NCBI GenBank assembly: GCA_963556695.1
Contig: CAUWAG010000007.1
Location: 3,968,001 to 4,032,000, forward strand
Direction: 5' to 3'
Source of the DNA: Anthostomella pinea
Taxonomy: Eukaryota > Ascomycota > Sordariomycetes > Xylariales > Xylariaceae
Length of the DNA stretch: 64,000 bases
Shown: piece after piece, positions 1-8,346 of the stretch
Layout: the number at the start of each line of letters is the position of its first letter
Position numbering within the stretch: the first letter of the stretch is position 1
Notes under the pieces: generated by a model
Databases searched by the model: none
What the model was told of the DNA's origin: nothing
Seen by the model: only the letters and a program-made list of their open reading frames with translations
Position numbers and translations under genes: made by a program

Positions 1-366
1 TGAGCAAAAGTGAGTTGCTCACTCCAGCTCAGTGAGCAGAAGAGAGCTGCTTACTTCGGATCAGTGAGCAGCAGTGAGCACACCTCATCAGTGAGGGAGA
101 GATTGGATATATAAGGATGGACATTTCCTAGCTAGAACAGATAGACAGTCTCTACCTCAGTGATCAATCTAAGCATCTTAGCCAATCCTAAGGTGGGAGA
201 AACCTCCTGACGACTCGACTATTCAGTGAACCCCGGTTCAGACCAAGCCCCAGCATCTGAGTGTCTTCTAGTTGACAGAAGCCTCTATCGTCTTTTGTGT
301 TGACTTACCTCAGGACATAAACCCTATAAAACCCTTTAGCCTTATAAGTTAGACGGCTCGTCACAG
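1..366. mobile_element. Possible 3' part of an LTR, running in from the left edge
   Basis: This is moderately GC-rich sequence with short CAGTGAGCA-type repeats in the first 90 bases and a TATA-like ATATATAAGG near 109. It stops sharply at CTCGTCACA, where RIP-like AT-rich DNA begins. An ACA end at the border of AT-rich DNA is what the right end of an LTR would look like, but the left end lies outside the window and no target duplication can be tested. It could also be unrelated intergenic DNA. Confidence 0.3.
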
Positions 367-1706
367 TAATCTTTTAATTAAATAATATTTAGTTATTTAA
401 GAGATTTAAACATAACTAGATAAATAAGAGTAATAAATATATTTACATCTGTTTTAATAAGAATTACGGTTATTTAAAAGTAACTAGATTTTGCAAGTTC
501 ATTGATAAATTTGCGAGTTAAAGACCTCGCCTAACCCCAGGTTAACCACGTTATTAGTCTAGGCGGGTAACTCATAAAGCCCTGCCCGAGCCCCGTCCGC
601 AGTACCAGATCATGTTCCTATCGCAAATAAAACAGACGTCATCACCGAGCCGAGCCGCTTCGGTGCCCAGGCCCAAGATTCAAGCGAAGCAGATAAGCCG
701 TGGCAAGACACGGCACGAATTGCTTTCCCTGGTAGGAAAGCCACCCACAAGTTGAAATAACTTTTGCGTGGGCGCGGGCGCGGCACGCGGCTGTGATGGG
801 GCATCACGAAGGTGAGCCGTTACCTTGTATTTCCCCACAGCTATTTCCTGTATTTGGTCCTGTCTGGTTGACAGGCCTGAGGCGGCTCTTGACGTCAGGA
901 GATAATGGTCGTTCCTGAGGCGAACCGCGGTTGCCGCGTAGATGGTCCATCGGCCAGCCCGCGGCAGGATCGAGGCCCCTGGTCTGTCTTTACCACTTTG
1001 CTGGAATGGACTTGGTACCTGGTAATGATTTGGTAGCAGGCCATGATAGAGAGCGAGTAATATCATAATGAGATTACGACATGTACCACGCTTGGTATGT
1101 TTCATGATCACGTGCGTGGACTACATGGTCTTGTTGGGGTCTAATATGTGCGCGATGGTCAGCATACCGCTGTACTATCCGCAGATAGAGCACCCTTAAC
1201 TCATGATTCATGTCGAATGATGTCCGCCGGAAACGACGGGCTTGTATCTTGCTAAGGGAACCTCGCGTACTGAACCACCTCTCGTGAGCTGGGTGTATGG
1301 ATTATGAGGACAGCGTTCTATATATATATATATCAACTCTGATATTCTCACATTGCCTGTAGCCGCACTGTAAGCAATACTTACAAAAACGATTGCTCGT
1401 AGGTAGGGGGAACTCTCAAGTACTCTGATACTTGATTGATTGATTGATTGATTGATTTTATCGTGGGTGCAGTCCTTTAACAGGGCAAACCACGCCTCCC
1501 AGAGCCATTGCATCGCAAGGTTGTAGAGGTGTCAGTCTAGACACATTCAGATCCGCGCACGAGCCCATCCTCGTTGTAGCGGTACCAACCTGGAGTGTCC
1601 AGATGGTTTTTAGTCAATATTCAATCACGATTCTGTCAGAAAAACCTCCTGTCCAGTGACAAGCGACCCAGTGGACCTCAGTCCTCTGGTGTACACATCG
1701 TTCCAG
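367..1706. other. Intergenic: AT-rich tract, then mixed non-coding sequence
   Basis: Bases 367-520 are AT-rich. From about 520 to 1700 the composition is ordinary, but no reading frame looks like a real protein. A TA run lies near 1320-1333 and a (TTGA)n microsatellite of about six units at about 1433-1457. The phrase TACTCTGATACTTGAT at about 1420 recurs just outside the tRNA-like gene near 4091, so the two stretches may share a small duplication. Confidence 0.5.
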
Positions 1707-1708
1707 TA

Positions 1709-1808
1709 CCCGTGCCATGCCCCACTTTATTCAGGATTCGCCCGGGCTCACCAGCTAAAGCTGGTGCTGGACACCAAAACACCCAGATCACCAAAACACC
1801 CAGTTTTT
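1709..1808 (+). repeat. Left terminal inverted repeat of the first Fot1/pogo-type element
   Basis: Roughly 98 of 100 positions match the inverted right end, apart from a few substitutions and a one-base indel. It carries an internal 8-bp palindrome and two tandem CACCAAAACACCC motifs, which are plausible transposase binding sites. Confidence 0.85.
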
Positions 1809-1870
1809 CAACCATTCCCTCTAGATCACACTTTTCTTCAGCAGCTTCAAAGCATATTCAATTCGGTAAA

Positions 1871-3691
1871 ATGGAAGCACGCTTGCAGGAAGCTGTCCAG
1901 CATATTAGAACCCATTCCAGTTCGAAAGTCGCCACAGTAGCCCGCAAATTTGGCGTATCTCGCGATCATTTTCGACACCGTCTCAAGGGCCGTCCAACAA
2001 GAAAAGGCCAACTAGCAACAAACACGAATCTAACACCTGCTAAAGAGGTTGCAATATGTCATTATATTGATCATCTTGATCGTATTGGCCTTGCTGTATG
2101 CGCTGAGTTTATTACCGACGCTGTAAATTACATTTCAAGCGAGCGAGCGCCTTTAGGTATACGGAACAGCCCACTTACTGTTGGCCAAAAATGGACCAGT
2201 CGCTTTATTAAGCGCTATGGATACCACCAGCGGCTTAAGAAGCAGCTTCATGCGGACCAGGAGGCATCAGAAAACGTTAAGCGAGTCGCTCAGTACTTCT
2301 AGAAGCTCAAGGAGACATGCAAAGCAGAGGGTATCTCTCCCAAAAATATCTGGAACATGGACGAGACTGGCTTTCGCATAGGTGTTGGAAAGAACCAGCT
2401 TATCATCACCAAACGAAAGAGAGCCCACTATTTCAGTATCCCTGAAAATAGGGAATCTGCTACTGCTATCAAAGCTATCTCTGCGAGTAGAGAATACATA
2501 CCAGCCTTTTTGATTCTGGCAGGCCAGCACCATATGGAACGATGGTATCAACGACCTGAAGTACATGGAGATACAGCTATTATCCCTTCTTTTAGCGGCT
2601 ATTCAAACGATCAAATCAACTTGGAATGGCTAAAGCATTTTGAAAAATACACAGCGACAAAGGCCATTGGGACGAAACGGTTCCTTATTCTAGATGGCCA
2701 TGGTTCATGTTGAATACACGGATGTTGATTGATGCTATTGATTGTTCTGCTCTGTGTGCAGAGATTGATTATCCGTCTTCTTGGTGGGTCAGATGCCCTG
2801 TGCGTCTCTGCCCCACTTGAGATCTTCCGGTATCTATCTCCGGCCCCCATTCAACAGTTCACACCATACGATTGAATTTATTCAATATTGCGAAGATCAC
2901 GGCATCATCCCTTTTGGCATGCCTCCAAACCTGACGCACTTGCTGCAGCCGCTAGACGTGGTAGTCTTCCAGCCACTGAAGCATTATCACGTAAAGGCAC
3001 TGGACGTAATGGTCCGTGATGGCCTGGTGAACATCACGAAGCTTGAGTTCCTTAGCTGTATTCAGCAGGTCCGCCAGCAAGCATTCAAGTCCAGTACGAT
3101 TCTCTCTGCCTTCTAGAAGACTGGTATCTGGCCATATAACCCGCTGCCAGTGCTTCAAAGCCTAGAAGAACAACAGCCAAAAGGACACCTACTCCCCCTA
3201 TCTTGGCAGGTTTCTCGCCATTTAGCACGCCAATGACCTTGCGCCAGATCAACAAGGTGGCTAATAAGCTAGACACAGCACTGAAAAGCGACAAAAGTCT
3301 TGATCCTGAGTTTGTTGCTAATATTAACCGCTTTATCAATGCGTCTCTAATAAGTGCCACAGAACTAGTTCAGACTAAAAGAGACCTGGGGAGGACTAAA
3401 TTTGCTGAGCGCGTTCAAAAATAACGCCGGGCTACCAAGAATACTCTATTGAAGTCAGGAGGGGTGTTGACAGTAGCAGATGGCCGGCGAATGGTCCAGC
3501 AGAAGGAAGAAGACCAGATAGTCAAGGGGAGGAAGATGGTTGAAGCAGCAGATCTAAGGGCTCGCAATGCTGTAAAACGCTGTTTTTCCGAAGCAGCAAA
3601 GGAGTCACGCAAACAGAGGCTTTCTTGGAGACTGCCACCGGCGGAAATCTACGAATCTGGCCACAGTTGCAGGTGGTTGAGGCGTTTCTAG
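1871..3691 (+). pseudogene. Broken pogo/Fot1-family transposase
   Basis: The frame opens at ATG 1871 with a psq-like helix-turn-helix (VARKFGVSRDHFRHRLKG), followed by a CENP-B-type DNA-binding region. The DDE_1 catalytic domain follows: NMDETGF (first Asp) near 2350, LILDGHGS (second Asp) near 2690 and LLQPLDV (third Asp) near 2945. TAG stops interrupt it at 2300-2302 and 3114-3116, with further stops after 3200. A 149-bp LTR-like insertion splits it just after the DGHGS motif. Both named stops fit CAG-to-TAG changes, as RIP would make. A transposase of this family would cut and paste the element at TA sites; this copy cannot. Confidence 0.85.
2708..2856 (-). mobile_element. 149-bp solo-LTR-like insertion (copy A, TGTTGAAT family)
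   Basis: It begins TGTTGAATAC and ends ATTCAACA, giving 8-bp inverted termini. The 5-bp duplication GTTCA flanks it (2703-2707 and 2857-2861). Deleting the insert plus one GTTCA restores the conserved DGHGSHHT transposase reading, which fixes the boundaries exactly. Its reverse complement closely matches the elements at 15611 and 61033. TG..CA ends with a 5-bp duplication are typical of an LTR. No coding capacity is visible. Confidence 0.85.
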
Positions 3692-3703
3692 TTAGATGGA
3701 TCG

Positions 3704-3802
3704 AAAAACTGGGTGTTTTGGTGATTTGGGTGTTTTGGTGTCCAGCACCAGCTTAGCTGGTGAGCCCGGGCGAATCCTGAATAAAGTGGGGTGTGGCACG
3801 GG
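3704..3802 (-). repeat. Right terminal inverted repeat of the first Fot1/pogo-type element
   Basis: Inverted copy of 1709-1808, ending one base before the flanking TA at 3803-3804. Confidence 0.85.
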
Positions 3803-3804
3803 TA

Positions 3805-3998
3805 GCCGTTCGATATATGTCGCACTGGTGGATGAAGCAAGTGTTTGTTATCTACTGGCGAGGGAAACCACAAGGGGAGAAACCTCGCGGGAGTGGGTAT
3901 TATGGAGACAAGCTGCTTGGCTATCGGGCTCTGCAATAATGGGGCCTCTCCACTGTCGAGTGCTGGTTGTCGAGTCACACAAGCCGGGTCAGAAAGGG
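3805..3998. other. Spacer between the transposon and the tRNA-like gene
   Basis: This is ordinary-composition sequence in which I see no gene. It is the right flank of the transposon insertion; the left flank is the sequence ending at 1706. Confidence 0.5.
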
Positions 3999-4090
3999 GG
4001 CCGTAGCAGGATTCGAACCCACTTGTTCTCGTCGCCCACTGCACAAACGAGAACACAACCAGGCGCATTTGACCATTGCGCCATACGGCC
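3999..4090 (-). tRNA. tRNA-like gene, probably with an intron; anticodon unresolved (Arg-TCT possible)
   Basis: On the minus strand the ends form a perfect 7-bp acceptor stem (GGCCGTA with TACGGCC). An A-box-like TGGCGCAATGG and a perfect B box GGTTCGAATCC follow in the right order. The length is 92 nt, about 17-20 more than a class I tRNA, so an intron after the anticodon loop is likely. TGTTCTCG and CGAGAACA can pair across that region. Reading the loop as GT-TCT-C gives an arginine anticodon, but two extra bases then sit between the D stem and the anticodon stem. No run of four T follows, so a pol III terminator is not obvious. It may be a degenerate copy. Confidence 0.5.
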
Positions 4091-5000
4091 TACTCTGATA
4101 CTTGATCACTGGGTTTCCTGCAATGACATCAGGTTGCACCATTATATTGGCCGACGGTAGAGTTTCCATTGCGGTCCAATGCTGCACAATGATGAACCAA
4201 AGGTGACACCACATCAGCGCTAATCGATCTCGAACCCAAGACCATTAATACAAACAGCTCAAATCTGCAAATTAGAAACAAGATCATCCTGGGCAGGTGC
4301 AACGGTTGAGGTCAGGAGTGCTCCGAAAGAATGTAGACATGTGCGTCGTGGATATAAAATCCAAGCGCATGCCTGACACAACCGACCGCTGACCAGATCA
4401 ACTCAGCATTCTACCTTACCATCGCATTTATCACGTTCTTCATCACAATTGTTGTTCGCAGTTGATTACCTCACTCTCGACATTCCAGGAGAGCCACTCC
4501 CTAGGGGCTACCAACACATCATCCGGCCATGAGGTCCATACAAGATCAATAAGGACCTCAGTAGTACCTAGGTGCTATCCCCTGGGGTGATCGGGTGGAT
4601 AGATTTGTATCTGCGGGAAGGTGCTGACAGGCAGGATAACGTCGGGTGACGCGTCCAGACCGACGCGTGTCGAAGTCCCGAAAGAGGAGGCGCGATGCGG
4701 CTGCAGACCTTGGGTACTTAGCGTTGTTTAACAAGACCTTCCCCATCTAGCAAAACAGCAGCAGCCATGGTCAGTTTGACATGAACACACACATACACAA
4801 AACATTGGAATTATGCTAACACTCAAAAGACAGCACCAGCCCTGGGAAAGACTCAGTGATCCTGCCTACGTCGGCAGATGAATCACTCGACCGCGAGTAC
4901 AGGGGCGGGTGAAACACGACAAACCATGGAACTGGCGGTTTCGAACCTTAAGTCTTTAAGGTACGTGGTTGCAAGGTGCGCCGGTACGGTAGTGTAACTA
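4091..5000. other. Intergenic: promoter-like stretch without a recognisable gene
   Basis: A TATA-like GATATAAAATCC lies near 4350. It is followed by about 150 bases of CA/CT-rich sequence resembling a fungal 5' leader. The next ATG, near 4528, opens a frame of only a few codons. Around 4767-4830 an ATG abuts GTCAGT and an intron-like stretch with TATGCTAAC, but the product would again be tiny. I cannot support a gene. Confidence 0.4.
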
Positions 5001-6484
5001 GTACGGTAGCTAGTTGAATAGTCAAATAATAGCTAAAGTAGTAGCTGCGGTAGTATAATACCTAGAGTAGTGCGTGGGTCAATTTTCGAAGGTGTAGTAT
5101 TGACTCTTTATTTTTAGCTAATTAAAAATACTTTTATATTTTAATATATTAAAATACCTCCTTAAAAAGGAAAGGGTAGTGAAAAGAGTAAAATGCTTAA
5201 AGAAAACTTTAAATATACTTTGTTTTCAATCTTTAAAGATTTTTTAACCAATGCGATATTTAATATTAAAAATTCTACTACAAAAAATCGATCTTATTTT
5301 TCGTTACTATTTTTTTTTCTTATTTTATAGGTTTATTAGGATATACAAAGGCTTTACTTACGTTAATAGTTTTATATTATCAATAAAATTAGCGATCTAA
5401 GTCTTTAAAAATAATTAAACGTGCCGTTAATTACGATTTTTAATAATATATATTTTAAAAAACTATTTGAAATGTTTTATTAGCTCAATTTTCAACCGAT
5501 TTTTTGAAGACTAATATAATAATATTAATCTCTTTTCTATGTATTTTTAATACGCAAAAAGAATATTATATAAGGCTTAACAAAATCAAGCTTGATTTAT
5601 AAAATATTTCAATTGATTTAATTTTTAAAAATATATACTTAAATTTTTTTAATTAAGTATTAAAATTTAATTGTAATTTTTAAATTTAAAGACTTTACAT
5701 ATATATCTTAGGGCGTTAAGTTTATAAATTATAAAAATATTAATAATATTTATTTATTAGGTTCATAGGTCGGATTTCATCGGAATTATAAGTAATATAT
5801 GTAATAAGTGCTGGTTAAGGTTATGATTTTACTAAGAAGATCTTAATTTTTTAATTTAACAAACCTATATTGTCACGTTTCCGTAGATTTATTGCAAAGA
5901 TACAGGGACCCTTTCCAATTATCAACGTATAACGAACTCTGGTTAAAGAAAAAGAAAGATCTGGAGATGTACACAAATTAGTACGCAGCTAGATGTGTGC
6001 AGTCGTCCCTCACTAGACCCAACAGGGCATAGATCAACCTATCGCCCGATCAATCACGTGCTCAGTCACGTGACCCGGGGACTATGGGGACTATTGCTAG
6101 ACCTGATAAATGGTGGAACCATCATATACATATTATAAAGCGTATTTTATACTATTCGGAAATATTATATTTATCTATTTTTATAAACGAATAATTATAC
6201 ATATTTTATATTTTATATTTTTTTACTTTTAATTTTACCATTTCGGTTTTAATATTAAAATTCTTATACTAATCGAAATGTTCTTAGTGAGTTGCTATAA
6301 AAATTATGATATAAAATAACCTTTCAATTTTTGATAAATCTTTAATATTAAAATTAGATTTTATCGATATATTTTACAATTTTTTTTTAAAAAAAAAAGT
6401 ACGCAAACGGTTAGTAACTGAAGATATTCAAGTTTTTAAAATTATAATAGTTAAAAAAAAAATTTAATATTCTTTTTTTACCTT
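5001..6484. other. AT-rich RIP-like tract
   Basis: The DNA is dominated by A/T runs and TA steps, with no usable frames, as expected of a repeat destroyed by RIP. An ordinary-composition island at 5871-6124 interrupts it and is listed separately. Confidence 0.75.
5871..6124. mobile_element. Possible solo LTR (254 bp) in AT-rich DNA
   Basis: This GC-richer island starts TGTCACGTTT and ends ACCATCA, so it has TG..CA termini. TATAT precedes it and TATAC follows it, which fits a 5-bp target duplication with one transition. It contains two CACGTG-like sites near 6055-6071. The boundaries are less certain than for the other LTR-like insertions. Confidence 0.45.
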
Positions 6485-6486
6485 TA

Positions 6487-8344
6487 ATGTGGATGACAAG
6501 CGAGCGGCAATTACAAGCGAATGGCAACTTTTCACCAGCCACCTAACCTTTCAATCAATGTTCCTAATTGATGAACTAACAATAATGGCATTGCGTTATA
6601 GTGAATCAGACTTACAGCTTGCTGTGCAAGCTAAGCGATGCGACCCTCATATTACTATTAGCCAGCTTTCTAAAACTTTCTATGTCCCATATAATACCTT
6701 GAATGCTAGAATCGCCGGCTGACCATCATGACGCAATAGCATGCCCAATACTTTGAAACTTACGGTTTCCGAAGAAAATGTCATTCTTTCCTTCATCTTG
6801 ACCTGGATGCGCGAGCATTTCCACCCCGGCACAGTTATGTTGAAGATATGGCGAATCAATTGTTGGCAGCGCGTGGGGATGAACGCGTTAGAAAGAACTG
6901 GACGCGGAACTTCATTGAATGTACACCAGGCCTCCGGACGCGTATTCAACAGAGGATGCACTACAAGAGGGTCTTGAAGAAAGATCCAGACGCGTATCGC
7001 ATGTGGTTTTGCCAAGTTGCGGCAGCAATTACAAAACATGGTATCTAAGGCGCGGATATTTACAACTTTGACGAGACTAGGTTTTTGATGGGTATTATTA
7101 GGTCCGGCAAAGTCATTACAAGTGCCAAAAGATGTGATAGGCCTAAACAAGCTCAGCAAAGTAACTAAGACTGGTCTACAGTAATCTCTGCTGTCAATGC
7201 TGATGGTTGTGTGGTCCCGCTATTCATTATTCTACAGGGCAAAACCCACCTCGCATCATAGTATTGCGGCACGACATTACCACGTGATTGGAAAGTGGCC
7301 GTGTCTGACAACAGATGGACTACAAATGAGATTGGTTTGAAATAGATTCAGTATTTCAATAAGTATACCAGACCGTGTATGACCACTGGTAAACCCCTCC
7401 TTATTCTAGATGGTCACAAAACCTACTATTCCCTGATCTTTGAGGATTATTATCAGAATAATAGTATTATTACCGTTGGTATGCCTGCCCACTCGTCACA
7501 CAGGCTCCAGCCTTTAGATGTCAGTTGTTTTAACACGCTCAAACGAGTGTACGGTCACATGATTGAGGATCTCATCCTGCGTCATATAACCCATGTTTTG
7601 AAAGAGAACTTCCTTGCAGCGTTTTGTGAAGCACACAACACTGCTATGATGCCAGGAAACATTCGAGCAGGTTTCAGTGCCACTGGGTTTGTTCCTTTCA
7701 ACCCAGAAAGTGTTATTTTGAAGCTTGATGCTGTCGCTGTCGTACGAACACCGTCGCCAGACCCCAATCTGCCACCCACTACTTGGACTTTGAAGACGCC
7801 TATCACCATCAATGAAGCGGTAAACCAGTGAGTTTATACCCAAAATCGAGTCAAAAATCACCAGGAAAGCTCACCTACATCAATAATTGATGCATTGAGC
7901 TCGTTCTTAAAGGCGACATATGGTCTTATGCATAAGGTCGCTTTGGTTGATTCCCGTGTCCACGAGCTAGAAGATGCCAATCAATTACTAAATAAATGCC
8001 AAAGGACAAAAAACAAACGTCTAGTAAAAAGAGGAATACTTTCTGTTAAAGATATAGTAGGTCTCCAGGCTATAAAGGATAGTAGTGAACTGGCAAGACA
8101 GGAAATGGGTGAAGGTAGTCGCCGTCTGAGGAGGGCGGCAGCGCCTGAGCAATGTTGTGAAGTTTGCGGCAACACTGGCTATAATGCGCGAACTTGTACA
8201 ATAGAGATAGAAACGTCTGAAGAAAAAGAATCCGAATGATTAGATTGAATAAATGCGTTATGGTCGAGTTATTTGACATGTTGGTTGGAAGGTTAGTGAA
8301 AAGTTGCTGTTCGCTTGTAATAGCCGCTCACTTGTTATCCACGT
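6487..8344 (+). mobile_element. Second Fot1/pogo-type transposon, 1,858 bp, decayed
   Basis: The ends ATGTGGATGACAAGCG (6487) and, inverted, ACGTGGATAACAAGTG (8344) are terminal repeats alignable over about 50 bp, with two spaced ACAAGCGA motifs. TA flanks both sides (6485-6486 and 8345-8346). The interior encodes a broken transposase. Length and layout are those of the Fot1 class. The family differs from the 1709-3802 element but is the same as the relic at 62463-63425. Confidence 0.88.
6585..8239 (+). pseudogene. Broken Fot1/pogo transposase with a C-terminal zinc knuckle
   Basis: Fragments read in order. A psq-type helix-turn-helix starts at ATG 6585 and is followed by a CENP-B-like segment (to 7048). 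The catalytic domain has NFDETRF (about 7060), LLILDGHKT (about 7400, normally DGHGS) and HRLQPLDVS (about 7500). The tail contains CEVCGNTGYNARTC (about 8150), a CxxC...C zinc-knuckle-like end. Several stops and frame changes occur, including near 6720, 7046, 7168 and 7829. It is not functional. The tail from 7895 to 8239 is still open. Confidence 0.82.
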
Positions 8345-8346
8345 TA

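Larger units (their letters stand above)
1709..3802 (+). mobile_element. Decayed Fot1/pogo-type DNA transposon with ~100-bp terminal inverted repeats
   Basis: The element starts with CCCGTGCCATGCCCCAC at 1709 and ends with the inverted counterpart at 3802. A TA dinucleotide flanks each side (1707-1708 and 3803-3804), the Tc1/mariner/pogo target rule. The terminal repeats match over roughly 98 bp. Each contains a small palindrome (CACCAGCT..AGCTGGTG, 1749-1766 on the left) and two direct copies of CACCAAAACACCC. Inside is a transposase frame broken by stops and by a 149-bp insertion at 2708. Without that insertion and its 5-bp duplication the element is 1,940 bp, the usual Fot1-class size. Confidence 0.9.

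Noticed and set aside
1433..1457. CRISPR-like or regulatory repeat
   Set aside because: It is a plain (TTGA)n microsatellite; no CRISPR array is present, as expected for a fungus.
2708..2856. Calling the 149-bp element a MITE
   Set aside because: Its 5-bp duplications and TG..CA ends fit an LTR better than TA or 8-bp DNA-transposon targets, although only 8 bp of inverted ends makes this less than certain.
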